Assembly (NCBI GenBank): GCA_945883825.1
Contig: CAMCYF010000012.1
Location: 1 to 64,000, forward strand
DNA: 64,000 nt
Direction of reading: 5' to 3'
Origin: Chitinophaga pinensis
Lineage (GTDB): Bacteria > Bacteroidota > Bacteroidia > Flavobacteriales_D > Crocinitomicaceae
Part shown: positions 53,872 through 63,832 of the stretch, piece after piece
Position numbering within the stretch: position 1 is the first letter of the stretch
Layout of the letters: every line of letters begins with the position of its first letter
The notes under the pieces: generated by a model
The model's input: only the letters and a program-made list of their open reading frames with translations
Database searches by the model: none
Told to the model about the DNA's origin: nothing
Made by a program: the position numbers and the translations under genes

Positions 53872-54453
53872 TTAGGAAGTTTTGAGTGTAAAGTGCTCTT
53901 TTTCTTGCTGATTTCGTTTCATAATTAATCCACTTTGAAAAAAATCAATGGAAACGTGAAAAGTTTTCATTTCACATAATTTTCTCCACTCTTCAAAGAC
54001 AAGCTGCTTATTTCGAATACCATAAACAATCAAAATTGTATCATTTCCAAAATACGGAATAAGTTTTGAAACTTTTTCAAGTAGATTTGTTGGCTCTAAG
54101 ATAAATATAATGTCAAATTCATCAGTTTTAGATGAATTATTAAACTCTTCCGTATTTAATTGAACCTTTAAATCCTTAAAATTTTGTTGAAAAAAGTTTT
54201 TCCAAGATGTGATTTCTTTGTTTTCATCAATTAAAATATGCTGGGGTTTAAAATACCTTAGTAGCTTAAAAACAAATTTTTGAAAATCTATATTTTTTGA
54301 ATCATTCGGGTGAAACTCAGCTTTAATAATACTAGTCCTTATTCCATTTTCTATTAAATCGTATATAAATGGAGAATGAATTCCATGTCTCCCACTAGCT
54401 TTCCACTTATATTTAATAAATTCAACAAATCTATTCACACTACAAAGAAACAA
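53872..54453 (-). CDS. Shortened methyltransferase-like protein, probably inactive
   Basis: 193 residues. The N-terminus (FIKYKWKASGRHGIHSPFIY, then FVFKLLRYFKPQHILIDENK) and the end (VSIDFFQSGLIMKRNQQEKE, then HFTLKTS) follow a Bacteroidota family of class I SAM-dependent methyltransferases that is usually about 60 residues longer. Where that family has a glycine-rich SAM loop after HIL, this protein has IDENKEITSW, with no glycines. The start is doubtful: TTG at 54453 or GTG at 54438; no good promoter was seen. It is probably a degenerated enzyme or a repurposed fold. Confidence 0.6.
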   Translation of the reverse strand: MFLCSVNRFVEFIKYKWKASGRHGIHSPFIYDLIENGIRTSIIKAEFHPNDSKNIDFQKFVFKLLRYFKPQHILIDENKEITSWKNFFQQNFKDLKVQLNTEEFNNSSKTDEFDIIFILEPTNLLEKVSKLIPYFGNDTILIVYGIRNKQLVFEEWRKLCEMKTFHVSIDFFQSGLIMKRNQQEKEHFTLKTS

Positions 54454-54471
54454 TTTCCGTTAGTAAAATAT

Positions 54472-55875
54472 ATGAAATTAAATGAAGATTTTAAAATTGA
54501 AGATCAGAGAAGACGTTTTTTTTCTCCTAAGCCATTTTTAGCGCTTGTTGCGCCCTGTAAGATTAACGATGGAATTTCTCGTTTTTTACCCGAGGAGATG
54601 GCGGAATTTTCCACTGTTTTTACTTCAGCTAAAAAATCAACTTGTTTCTTTATACCCGCATCTGGTTCTGGATCAAGAATGTTTGATTTTTTATACGAGT
54701 ATTTAGAAAATCCGAACGATGATAATTTTAAAAAAGCATTATTTCTATTTAATAATATAGCTTCATTTGCTTTTTTTGATGAGTTATCTTTAGAAATAAA
54801 AGAAAAAATTAAGAATCTGGATATTTCCATTAAGGATTTCATTCATTATATTTTAGAAGAAACAGGAAAAAATTATGGTGATCTTCCAAAAGCACTTTTT
54901 CCTTTTCATCGCTTGGATGACAAAAATCTTAATCCATTTCAAGAACATATATTACAGGGAAAATTAATTTCTGAGGAAATAAGCTATCATTTTACAATTC
55001 AAAAGAAATTCGAGAATTTACTTAAGTCTTTTATTGAGGAGATAGAAACGAAATCTAAAAGTTCGGTTTCTATAAATTTCTCTGAGCAAAATCCAAATAC
55101 GGATTCGTATGTTTTTTCTAGTAATGGAGATTTAGTATTCGGTTCTTCAAATAAACCTTTGATGCGACCTGGTGGTCATGGTTCTTTGTTGGAAAATCTT
55201 CAAACTCTTTCTTCGGATTTGATTTTCGTTAAAAATATTGATAATGTTCAGCACTTCACAAAATGTAAAAATTCGAATGAGGTTTGGTCTTTCTTGGCAG
55301 GTCTTTCAATTGAAATAAAGTCGGAGATTCACAAGTTGACTTCAAATCCAAGCAAGGATGATCTTTCTTTGTTTAATTCCCGTTTTAACTTGTATACAGA
55401 ATCAGAAATAAATGCTAGTTCATCCGTGGAGTCCATTCTATTGTTGCTTAAACGTCCCCTACGAATCTGTGGAATGGTCAGAAATGAAGGTCAAAATGGA
55501 GGAGGTCCTTTTTTTGTCTCAAAAAATGGCATAATTCAAAAGCAAATTATAGAAAAAGGACAAGTAGATTTAGCAGGTGACCAAGCGGCTATTTTTTTTG
55601 AAAGCACTCATTTTAATCCCGTTATGATGGTTTTAGACATCAAAAATGAACAGGGCGAAATCTATGATTTATTTACATTTAATGATGATGAGCAGTTCTT
55701 GAAAGTGGAGAAAAATCATGCTGGGAAAGATGTTGTTTTTATAGAATTGCCAGGGCTTTGGAATGGAGGAATGGCAAATTGGAATACTTTATTTGTTGAG
55801 ATTGGAAATGAAGTTTTTAGCCCCGTAAAAACAGTATTGGATTTAATTAATCCTAGTCACTTATCAATGGACTAG
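54472..55875 (+). CDS. DUF4301 family protein
   Basis: 467 residues from the ATG at 54472 (MKLNEDFKIEDQ), chosen because the longer frame overlaps the divergent gene and the family starts here. The pattern KPFLALVAPCKINDGISRFL, FIPASGSGSRMFDFLYEYLE, FSSNGDLVFGSSNKPLMRPGGHGSL and GAGxxSRM-like glycine-rich turns suggest a nucleotidyltransferase-like fold, as annotated for DUF4301. Function unknown. It is divergent from the methyltransferase-like gene with only 18 bp between starts. Confidence 0.85.
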   Translation: MKLNEDFKIEDQRRRFFSPKPFLALVAPCKINDGISRFLPEEMAEFSTVFTSAKKSTCFFIPASGSGSRMFDFLYEYLENPNDDNFKKALFLFNNIASFAFFDELSLEIKEKIKNLDISIKDFIHYILEETGKNYGDLPKALFPFHRLDDKNLNPFQEHILQGKLISEEISYHFTIQKKFENLLKSFIEEIETKSKSSVSINFSEQNPNTDSYVFSSNGDLVFGSSNKPLMRPGGHGSLLENLQTLSSDLIFVKNIDNVQHFTKCKNSNEVWSFLAGLSIEIKSEIHKLTSNPSKDDLSLFNSRFNLYTESEINASSSVESILLLLKRPLRICGMVRNEGQNGGGPFFVSKNGIIQKQIIEKGQVDLAGDQAAIFFESTHFNPVMMVLDIKNEQGEIYDLFTFNDDEQFLKVEKNHAGKDVVFIELPGLWNGGMANWNTLFVEIGNEVFSPVKTVLDLINPSHLSMD

Positions 55876-55971
55876 ATTTTAAAGTTAGGATTCCCAATTT
55901 TATTTTAATCTTGACCTAGGAATTCATAGTAGTAATATTCGATTTTTCAGTTAAGCTTCGCTCTTTCTTTG

Positions 55972-55979
55972 TAAATTTG
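55972..55979 (+). promoter_or_regulatory. -7 promoter box for the NifU-type gene
   Basis: TAAATTTG, 18 nt before the ATG at 55998. The TTG at 55977 that opens the longer reading frame is inside the box and is rejected. Confidence 0.5.
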
Positions 55980-55997
55980 AAAAAAAATATTCCAAAA

Positions 55998-56597
55998 ATG
56001 AATGTCCCTGTTACGATTTACACAGAAATGACGCCAAATCCATCAACAATGAAGTTTGTGGCAAACAAATACCTTCTAATTTCTGGAGATTCTGCAGAGT
56101 TTACCTCGCGAAAAGAAGCCAAAGGATTTTCTCCGCTTGCAGAAGCACTTTTTGATTTTCCCTTTGTAAAAAATGTGTTCATTGCAGCAAATTTCATCAC
56201 GATTACTAAAACTGATAATGTTCCTTGGGATTTTATCACAATGGAATTAAGAGAATTCATAAAAGAATGGATTTCAAATTCCAAAGATGTTTTAATTCAA
56301 ATGCCTGCTCCAAAAGTGCAGGTTACTGAAGGTTCTGATGAAAATCCTATTGAATTCAATGCGAGTGATTTTGACGATCCCATAAAAGCACTTTTAGATC
56401 AGTATGTTCGTCCAGCGGTTGAAAATGATGGGGGAGCAATAGATTTTCTTGGTTTTCAAGATGGAAAAGTAACAGTTCTATTAAAAGGTTCATGTGCTGG
56501 TTGTCCTTCATCAACTGCAACTTTAAAGGGCGGAATTGAAAATTTATTGAAGCAACACCTTCCAGAAGTGTTAGAGGTTGTGGCTATAAATGGCTAA
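55998..56597 (+). CDS. NifU-type iron-sulfur scaffold protein (Nfu)
   Basis: 199 residues. An N-terminal Nfu_N domain (TEMTPNPSTMKFVANKYLL, FPFVKNVFIAANFITITK) is joined to a C-terminal NifU domain (IKALLDQYVRPAVENDGGAI, with the cluster-binding pair in SCAGCPSST). This is the layout of mitochondrial Nfu1-like carriers that deliver [4Fe-4S] clusters to client enzymes. It may work with the cysteine desulfurase at 12301 and supply clusters to IspH, but that is inference. Confidence 0.9.
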   Translation: MNVPVTIYTEMTPNPSTMKFVANKYLLISGDSAEFTSRKEAKGFSPLAEALFDFPFVKNVFIAANFITITKTDNVPWDFITMELREFIKEWISNSKDVLIQMPAPKVQVTEGSDENPIEFNASDFDDPIKALLDQYVRPAVENDGGAIDFLGFQDGKVTVLLKGSCAGCPSSTATLKGGIENLLKQHLPEVLEVVAING

Positions 56598-56723
56598 TTG
56601 TTGTAACTCTTTTTCTAAAAGTTTATGATATTTTCATTTTTATGATAAATCTCTTGCTTTAACTCATAAATTTTATCTACATTTATATTAAACAAGTTCC
56701 TATCGAATTTTGTTGTTACACCA

Positions 56724-58940
56724 ATGGAAGAGTACATTACAATTAATTCTAAAGAAAGTCAAAATATTGATTTAAAAGCTTCGCTTAGAAAGTATTTTGG
56801 TTTCGATACTTTTAAAGGTGAGCAGAAAATAATTATTGATAACGTTTTAAGTGGCAGAAACAGTTTTGTCATCATGCCAACAGGTGGTGGCAAGTCGATG
56901 TGTTATCAGTTACCAGCTTTGTTATTAGAAGGAACGGCCATTATCGTCTCTCCTTTAATTGCCTTAATGAAAAATCAAGTCGATGCTATCCGAAATGTAA
57001 GTGATGAAGAAAGTATAGCACATTTCATGAATTCTTCGCTATCAAAATCAGAACTCCAGCAAGTTCGAAACGATATAACAGCTGGTAAAACAAAAATGCT
57101 ATATGTTGCCCCTGAATCATTAACTAAGAAAGAAAATATTGAGTTTTTAACCTCTGTCAACGTTTCTTTTTTCGCCATAGATGAAGCGCACTGCATTTCT
57201 GAGTGGGGCCATGATTTTCGACCAGAATACAGAAGATTAAGAGAAATTTTCGAGAAAATATCAAATGTTCCAATTATTGCTTTAACAGCAACTGCTACTC
57301 CAAAAGTTCAATATGATATTCAGAAGAACTTGAACATGTTGGATGCGGATGTTTTTAAATCTTCTTTCAATCGCGATAATTTATTCTATGAAATTCGCCC
57401 TAAGCGAGAGGTTGAGAAAGAAATAATAAAATTCATACGCAAGCACAAAGGTAAAAGTGGAATTATTTATTGTCTTAGTAGAAAGAAAGTAGAGGAAATC
57501 GCTGAATTACTTCAGGTGAATGGAATAAATGCCTTGCCTTATCACGCTGGTTTAGATGCTCATACACGCGGAAAACATCAAGATATGTTCCTCATGGAAG
57601 ATATCGAGGTGATAGTTGCAACGATTGCCTTTGGAATGGGGATTGATAAACCAGATGTTCGTTTTGTTATACACCACGATATTCCAAAATCATTAGAAAG
57701 TTATTACCAAGAAACTGGTCGTGCAGGAAGAGACGGTGGAGAAGGGGAGTGCTTGGCTTTTTATAGCTATAAAGACATTGAGAAACTAGAGAAATTCCTT
57801 CAGGGAAAACTTGCTGCAGAGCAGGAAATTGGCAGGCAGCTCTTGAATGAAATTGTTTCATATTCTGAAACATCAGTATGTCGAAGAAAATTCATCTTGC
57901 ATTATTTTGGTGAGTATTTCGATGAAAATGGCTGTAACAAAAATTGTGATAATTGTAAAAATCCACGAGAACGGACAGAGGGACAGACATTTGTATTAAT
58001 GCTTTTAAATGCTATTTCTTTACTTGAAGAGACACAGAAAGCAAAACATTATTGTGCTTTTTTATCCGGCCATCTTACTGCTGATATTAAGCAATATAAA
58101 CACGATTTATTTCCAAGCTTTGGTGTTGGAAAAGAGAAAGATGAGCATTTTTGGAATGCCGTAATTAGACAAGTTTGTGTTGGTGGTCTTGTAAGCAAGG
58201 AAATCGATACATTTGGTACGCTGAAATTGACAGACCAAGGAAAAGAATTTATTAAAAACCCAAAATCCTTTCAATTAATTAAGCAGCATGATTTTTCAAA
58301 TACTGATGACGATGACACAGTTATTGAAGTAGGAGGGAAAGGAGGAGCCTTTGATGAAACTTTATATTCTTTACTTGTTGATATGCGAAAATCCCTATCA
58401 AAGGAGAAGGGAATTCCCCCATTTGTTATCTTTCAAGAACCTTCACTAAAAGATATGTGTTTTCAGTATCCAATTACAGTTGAGGAGCTGACAAATATAC
58501 AAGGTGTTGGTACAGGAAAAGCCCAGCGTTATGGTGAACCATTTGTTGCCTTGATTGCAAATTATGTTGAAGACAATGAAATTGAACGGCCACAAGACAT
58601 GGTTGTAAAAACGCTTGTTAACAAATCAGTTCTTAAGGTACAATTAATTCAAAATATTGACCGTAAACTTCCATTGGAGGATATTGCAGATTCTCAAGGA
58701 AAAAGTTTTGGTGAATTGTTAGACGAAATTGAGTCAATTGTTAATTCTGGAACTCGTGTAAACATCAATTATTACATTAATACTTTATTGGAGAGTACTG
58801 ATCAAAATGAAGTTTTTGAGTATTTCACGGAGTCGGAAACAGATGATATAGAGGCAGCTTACAGAGAATTTGACGGTGTTTACACAGAAGAGGAATTACG
58901 TCTGATACGTATTCGCTTTATGAGTGAACTTGCTAACTAA
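56724..58940 (+). CDS. recQ: ATP-dependent DNA helicase RecQ
   Basis: 738 residues. A 3'-5' helicase of recombination and repair. The P-loop TGGGKS is at 53-58 (MPTGGGKSMCYQLPALL), DEAH at 153-156 (IDEAHCISEWGHDFRPEYRR), motif VI is QETGRAGRDGGEGECLAFY, the zinc-binding part is CRRKFILHYFGEYFDENGCN followed by CDNC, then RQC winged-helix and HRDC domains (ITVEELTNIQGVGTGKAQRY). Longer than E. coli RecQ because of a C-terminal extension. Its TAA interlocks with the stop of the convergent peptidase. Confidence 0.94.
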   Translation: MEEYITINSKESQNIDLKASLRKYFGFDTFKGEQKIIIDNVLSGRNSFVIMPTGGGKSMCYQLPALLLEGTAIIVSPLIALMKNQVDAIRNVSDEESIAHFMNSSLSKSELQQVRNDITAGKTKMLYVAPESLTKKENIEFLTSVNVSFFAIDEAHCISEWGHDFRPEYRRLREIFEKISNVPIIALTATATPKVQYDIQKNLNMLDADVFKSSFNRDNLFYEIRPKREVEKEIIKFIRKHKGKSGIIYCLSRKKVEEIAELLQVNGINALPYHAGLDAHTRGKHQDMFLMEDIEVIVATIAFGMGIDKPDVRFVIHHDIPKSLESYYQETGRAGRDGGEGECLAFYSYKDIEKLEKFLQGKLAAEQEIGRQLLNEIVSYSETSVCRRKFILHYFGEYFDENGCNKNCDNCKNPRERTEGQTFVLMLLNAISLLEETQKAKHYCAFLSGHLTADIKQYKHDLFPSFGVGKEKDEHFWNAVIRQVCVGGLVSKEIDTFGTLKLTDQGKEFIKNPKSFQLIKQHDFSNTDDDDTVIEVGGKGGAFDETLYSLLVDMRKSLSKEKGIPPFVIFQEPSLKDMCFQYPITVEELTNIQGVGTGKAQRYGEPFVALIANYVEDNEIERPQDMVVKTLVNKSVLKVQLIQNIDRKLPLEDIADSQGKSFGELLDEIESIVNSGTRVNINYYINTLLESTDQNEVFEYFTESETDDIEAAYREFDGVYTEEELRLIRIRFMSELAN

Positions 58941-60883
58941 TTCACTTCCTTTAGTAGTTCTTCAATTGAATTTCTAGAAACTGCATGGTATTGATTTTTT
59001 GAATTCTCAAAAATTTGTTTTGCTAATTTAGGATTTACTTTATTCATTGCTTTATAGATTGGAACTAAGTATTTCCTTCTTCCTACTTTTTTGAGAAATC
59101 GTTCTATGTCACTATTAAGCTCGGTATAGTTATTTTCTAAAGCCAAGGTAAACCATTCAGTCATAATTTCAGAATTACCACAATTTTTAAATCCTAGGTT
59201 AAAATCAATTATTTTAAGTTTTTCTTTTGAAATATTTTTAGGAAGCGTCCGAATAAATGTCTGCCATTCTTGTACAATATGATCTTCTCTTTTTAAGCGT
59301 TCTATCAGTTTCTTTTTACGCATTTTCCCCTTAATTCGAATTTTTTTATAACTTACTTTAGTTTTAAATATAGCTTTACCTTGAGTAAAATCATTTGCTA
59401 ATACTTTCATCTTTTCCAAGCTAGTAGAATGTATTTGAAGACAGTTTTTTGGCAATCCTTCCTTGTAAATCCAGTCTAAATGATTAAATTTAACTTCTTC
59501 TTTCGACAAAAGATTTTTATCTAAATAACGAATAAAATCCTCAGAATTTATTGTTTTAAATGCATGTTTTTCAAAATAGGATTGAATAAAAATATCAAAT
59601 TTTTTGCGTCCAACTTTTTGCTCTAATGTTTTTAGAAAGAAGGCACCTTTTACATACGCAATATCTGTCATTCCATCATCTGGATTTCGATTTTTTAAAT
59701 CTAGAAACAAGCGACTGTCTTCAGGATATTTAGAATTGGCTATTGTTTTTAATTCATCTTGTAATTCATAGTATTCAACCGCAGCGAGGATGTCGGAGAC
59801 GTCTTTACCATAAAGTTCTTCCATGATTCTTTGTTCAAAATATACTGTAAAACCCTCGTTTAACCAAAAGTCATTCCAAGTACGATTAGTAACTAAATTT
59901 CCAGACCAAGAATGCGCTAATTCATGCGCTACAACAGATGTTAAACTTCTATCTCCTGTTATAATTGTTGGATTAACAAAGGTTAACATCGGATTTTCCA
60001 TTCCTCCAAAAGGAAAGGAGTAGGGTAGAACCAATAAATCGTATTGATCCCATTGGTATTTACCGTATATTTTTTCTGCTGCTTGCATCATTTTTGGCAA
60101 GTCTTGAAACTCGAACAAACAGGCCTTTGCTAATTCTGGTTCGCAATAAAATCCTGTATTTGGACCTAAGGATTGATAACTTAAATCACCAACTGCTAGC
60201 GCAATTAAATAAGATGGAATTGGTTTTTTCATTTCAAAGAAATAATTTCCATTACTGCTTTTCTCTCTTTTATTTTTAGCACTCATAACAGCCATTAAAT
60301 CATCAGGTACAGATACTTTTGCTGAATACGTTATTCTGTTTGAAGGAGAATCTTGAATAGGAATCCAAGTTCTTGTTAGTATTGCCTGTCCTTGAGTATA
60401 TAAAAATGGCTTTGTTTTGGAGGATGTTAAATTAGAATCTAGCCAATCAAGTGCAGCAGAATTTTCTGTAGTTTGATAATAGATGTTAATCTGTTGCGTC
60501 TTATTTTTAGTAGTCACGAGTAAAGGTTGCCCTAAAATGGAATCTTTATCCATATTTCCAATAACGAAATCTGTTTCTTTTTCATGGTTTATAGTTCCCA
60601 GCGTAACCTTTTGAATTAACAAGCCATTTATATCAAAGATTGCAGTATCTGAATTGTTATTGTTCATTGTATGCCTAGCAACACCATAAATTGTTTTGTT
60701 TTGAAAATTAACTTCAAGTTCTAAGTCTAGGTGTGTTGTATGAATTTCTCGAAGATTTGAATAACTATGATCATCAAATGTTGAGTCAGCTAGTTTTTCT
60801 GTACTTGTTTCTGTGGCACTAGGCTTTTGATCACAAGACATTAATAGCCCAACAAGAATAATTAAGCAGTAGAAATTTCTCAT
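58937..60883 (-). CDS. M1 family metallopeptidase, lipoprotein
   Basis: 648 residues with a lipobox (LLMSC, Cys17). The gluzincin site HELAH at 320-324 with the third zinc ligand E343 (WLNEGFTVYFE) and the aminopeptidase exopeptidase motif GGMEN at 293-297 place it in family M1 (aminopeptidase N/leukotriene A4 hydrolase-like). A C-terminal helical domain follows. Likely periplasmic, releasing N-terminal residues from peptides. The ATG overlaps the stop of the unknown upstream gene by 4 nt. Confidence 0.92.
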   Translation of the reverse strand: MRNFYCLIILVGLLMSCDQKPSATETSTEKLADSTFDDHSYSNLREIHTTHLDLELEVNFQNKTIYGVARHTMNNNNSDTAIFDINGLLIQKVTLGTINHEKETDFVIGNMDKDSILGQPLLVTTKNKTQQINIYYQTTENSAALDWLDSNLTSSKTKPFLYTQGQAILTRTWIPIQDSPSNRITYSAKVSVPDDLMAVMSAKNKREKSSNGNYFFEMKKPIPSYLIALAVGDLSYQSLGPNTGFYCEPELAKACLFEFQDLPKMMQAAEKIYGKYQWDQYDLLVLPYSFPFGGMENPMLTFVNPTIITGDRSLTSVVAHELAHSWSGNLVTNRTWNDFWLNEGFTVYFEQRIMEELYGKDVSDILAAVEYYELQDELKTIANSKYPEDSRLFLDLKNRNPDDGMTDIAYVKGAFFLKTLEQKVGRKKFDIFIQSYFEKHAFKTINSEDFIRYLDKNLLSKEEVKFNHLDWIYKEGLPKNCLQIHSTSLEKMKVLANDFTQGKAIFKTKVSYKKIRIKGKMRKKKLIERLKREDHIVQEWQTFIRTLPKNISKEKLKIIDFNLGFKNCGNSEIMTEWFTLALENNYTELNSDIERFLKKVGRRKYLVPIYKAMNKVNPKLAKQIFENSKNQYHAVSRNSIEELLKEVN

Positions 60884-62460
60884 TTCAGATTTAATTTTAA
60901 GATCCCAAATTTCTCTTTAAATCCTTGAATTGCATAGAGTAATAATTCTTGATTAACGAGATCAAGTTTAAAGGCTTTAGGAACCATTAGTGCATTTAAT
61001 TCTTTTTTATCTAGAAGGATTTTTCTGGAATACATCCCATCTATTTTATTGATCTGGCAAATTGCTGAGGTATTTCTCTGCCGAGAAAAATTATTGCTTT
61101 GTATTTTTGAATTTTCTTTTGTAAAGCTTCCAAACTCATCATAATTAGTAGAATTATCATTGAAAATAAAACAAAAAGAAGAATCTGTATAAAAAGAGCT
61201 ATAGGAACTATAAGCCCCTTGATCGTTTATAGAAACCTGGGATTTTTTAATGCGTTTTTCCCAATCTAAAGTGCTTTTTTCATTTATTTTAAATGCAATT
61301 ATATCATCATAATAGTAGTAATTTATAGAAGATGAAACCCCAGTTCTGAAATCTTGACTTATTCTTCGATACATATAATACTGTTCTACAGAACCGAGAA
61401 TTGAGCCATCATTTAAGGTAAAAATATCTCTAAGTTTATAGGTATAAATGTTTGGGCTGTAAGAATTTATCACTCTCCCTAAACTTTGTCTGTTATTTTG
61501 ATCATTATCCGACCATCTATCATTTGCCGATACGCTTGATAAAGGAATAAACGCAGAGGACCTTAGACTGTCTTTTTGAGCATCAATTAGTAGTGAAAAT
61601 ATTCCAAGAGATTTATTGGAATTACCTTTTGCATAAATTCCAATAAGGCTGTAGGAAGAACTATCATTTGAGCCAAGTTGCATATCATCAATTCTTAAGC
61701 CATCTAATTCTAAAGAAAATTCCTTCAGAACATTATTTTTTAATTTATATACATGTAAAGCTTTAAAATTCTCATTGTTATTTGCAAATAAACGATCTAC
61801 TGGTTTAATGTATTCCATCAAGCTTATTAAACATTCTCCATTGTTTGTTAGATGATAATTTGATATTATTGTTAGGTTACCATCGTAAGGAATTACATAT
61901 TCTCCAGTCTGAACCTCGTTAAAATTTAGGTCAAATATTTTGTAGCCATACGCATCGCTATTTGAAGATTTACCGGGTATTTGCCAAAAAATAGAAATAA
62001 ACTTATTGTTACTTGAGGTTATAATTTGAAAATTTGGTTGTGCATTAAATTTTTTGTTCTCGTAATCTGCCATTAAGATTGGCTCATCTTCTGGTTCTAA
62101 GTACTCGTCGTATTTTTGAAGAAAAATCATCATCCTTTTGCTTGCGAAATCAGAAAGAAAAACACAAGTTTTATTTCCAAAAAAGAAGCTTGCTTCGAAG
62201 GTGCCAATTCCAAATTGAGTCTTTAGTTTTACTTTTTTTTCTTCAAGAAAAGTTAAATTCTCGTAGTTGTTAAATTTATAGGATCCAAAAGTATTTCCAC
62301 CTGACCAACGTAGCGCAACAAAATCTCTACTGGTTTTCGGTAAAATATCCATTAATGAACCCGTATTTTTTAGTAGTTCACTCCAGATTATTGGTGTTTC
62401 CTGACTATAAAATTTAGGTATAGCGGCAATAAAAATTAAAAAGATAAGCGCTTTTTTCAT
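60880..62460 (-). CDS. Secreted protein of unknown function
   Basis: 526 residues with a signal peptide (MKKALIFLIFIAAIPKFYSQ). The mature part is rich in beta strands with Trp, Tyr and Asn and has propeller-like units (NFQIITSSNNKFISIFWQIP, YHLTNNGECLISLMEYIKP, DIFTLNDGSILGSVEQYYMY), but no T9SS sorting domain and no named family. It lies directly after purB (no gap) and overlaps the M1 peptidase start by 4 nt, suggesting a link with the peptidase. Function unknown. Confidence 0.75.
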   Translation of the reverse strand: MKKALIFLIFIAAIPKFYSQETPIIWSELLKNTGSLMDILPKTSRDFVALRWSGGNTFGSYKFNNYENLTFLEEKKVKLKTQFGIGTFEASFFFGNKTCVFLSDFASKRMMIFLQKYDEYLEPEDEPILMADYENKKFNAQPNFQIITSSNNKFISIFWQIPGKSSNSDAYGYKIFDLNFNEVQTGEYVIPYDGNLTIISNYHLTNNGECLISLMEYIKPVDRLFANNNENFKALHVYKLKNNVLKEFSLELDGLRIDDMQLGSNDSSSYSLIGIYAKGNSNKSLGIFSLLIDAQKDSLRSSAFIPLSSVSANDRWSDNDQNNRQSLGRVINSYSPNIYTYKLRDIFTLNDGSILGSVEQYYMYRRISQDFRTGVSSSINYYYYDDIIAFKINEKSTLDWEKRIKKSQVSINDQGAYSSYSSFYTDSSFCFIFNDNSTNYDEFGSFTKENSKIQSNNFSRQRNTSAICQINKIDGMYSRKILLDKKELNALMVPKAFKLDLVNQELLLYAIQGFKEKFGILKLNLK

Positions 62461-63816
62461 TTATTTTACAAGTTGAATTCCCAAATAATTGTGAGGGCTA
62501 ATTAGTTTTAGCTCATATTTTATTTTTTCTTCAAGTTGAAGAGAATCAATAAAGTCATGAACGGATTCTTTGCTTATTTTTTCGTTTTTACGTGTTAATT
62601 CTTTAAGCGCTTCATATGGCTTTTCAAATCCTTCTCTTCTTAGAATAGTTTGAATAGCTTCAGCAACAACAGCCCAGTTATTTTCTAAGTCTTCTGCTAT
62701 TTTGACTTCATTGATTACTAATTTATTCAAGCCATTGATGCAGGATTCTAAGGCAATAACAGTATGTCCAAGTGGAACGCCAATATTTCGGAGAACGGTA
62801 GAATCAGTCAAATCTCTCTGTAAACGAGAAACGGGTAATTTTGACGATAGGTGTTCTAGTATTGCATTTGCAAGGCCAATATTTCCCTCAGAATTTTCAA
62901 AATCAATCGGATTTACTTTGTGCGGCATAGCTGAAGAACCAATTTCGCCATCTTTCAATTTTTGTTTGAAATAATCCATGGAAATATAGGTCCACATATC
63001 TCGGTTTAAATCTAAAATAATTGTGTTTATACGCTTTAAACAATCAAAAAGTGCTGCAAGATTGTCGTAATGCTCAATCTGTGTTGTGGTTTGACTTCTT
63101 GAAAGTCCAAGTGTTGAATTTACAAAGTTATTGGAGAAAAGCACCCAGTCAATTTCTGGGAAAGCAACAAAGTGAGCATTAAAATTACCTGTCGCTCCTC
63201 CAAATTTTGCGGAATAGGGTGTTTGCTCTAGTTGTTTTAATTGATTTTCTATGCGCTCACTAAAAACTTGAATTTCTTTTCCTAAGCGTGTTGGTGTTGC
63301 TGCTTGCCCATGTGTTTTTGCCAACATTGGAATTTCCTTCCATTCTTTTTTGTAGCGATTTAAAAGAGTTATCAAATCATGAATCTGCGGCAAATAAATC
63401 TTTTGAATGCCTTCTTTTAAAGATAAAGGAATTGCTGTATTGTTAATGTCTTGTGATGTCAATCCAAAATGAATATATTCAAGGAACGATTCAAGTCCAA
63501 TGGATTTTATTTTATCTTTTAAGAAATATTCCACGGCTTTAACATCGTGGTTTGTTATTTTCTCTGAGTTTTTAATCCAATTTGCATCTTCCTCTGTGAA
63601 ATTCAGATAAATCGCTCTTAAATCAGCTAATTTATTCACTGGAAAGTTTTTGAAAAAAGGAATCTCAGTTTGACTCAAGGCAATAAAGTATTCTACTTCA
63701 ATTTTCACGCGGTAACGAATAAGTCCAAATTCAGAGAAATATTCAGCTAATTTTTTTGTTTTCGCGTGATAGCGTCCGTCAATAGGAGAAATAGCCGTGA
63801 GAGGATTTAAAGTCAT
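62461..63816 (-). CDS. purB: Adenylosuccinate lyase
   Basis: 451 residues. PurB cleaves SAICAR to AICAR and adenylosuccinate to AMP. The N-terminus (LTAISPIDGRYHAKTKKLAE), the TSQDINNTAIPLSLKEG block and the signature loop GSSAMPHKVNPIDFEN (with the mobile-loop catalytic residues) are all present. The length and N-terminus fit the E. coli-type enzyme. It leads an operon with the unknown secreted protein (0-nt gap) and M1 peptidase. Confidence 0.95.
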   Translation of the reverse strand: MTLNPLTAISPIDGRYHAKTKKLAEYFSEFGLIRYRVKIEVEYFIALSQTEIPFFKNFPVNKLADLRAIYLNFTEEDANWIKNSEKITNHDVKAVEYFLKDKIKSIGLESFLEYIHFGLTSQDINNTAIPLSLKEGIQKIYLPQIHDLITLLNRYKKEWKEIPMLAKTHGQAATPTRLGKEIQVFSERIENQLKQLEQTPYSAKFGGATGNFNAHFVAFPEIDWVLFSNNFVNSTLGLSRSQTTTQIEHYDNLAALFDCLKRINTIILDLNRDMWTYISMDYFKQKLKDGEIGSSAMPHKVNPIDFENSEGNIGLANAILEHLSSKLPVSRLQRDLTDSTVLRNIGVPLGHTVIALESCINGLNKLVINEVKIAEDLENNWAVVAEAIQTILRREGFEKPYEALKELTRKNEKISKESVHDFIDSLQLEEKIKYELKLISPHNYLGIQLVK

Positions 63817-63832
63817 CTTTCTAATTAAGTAA

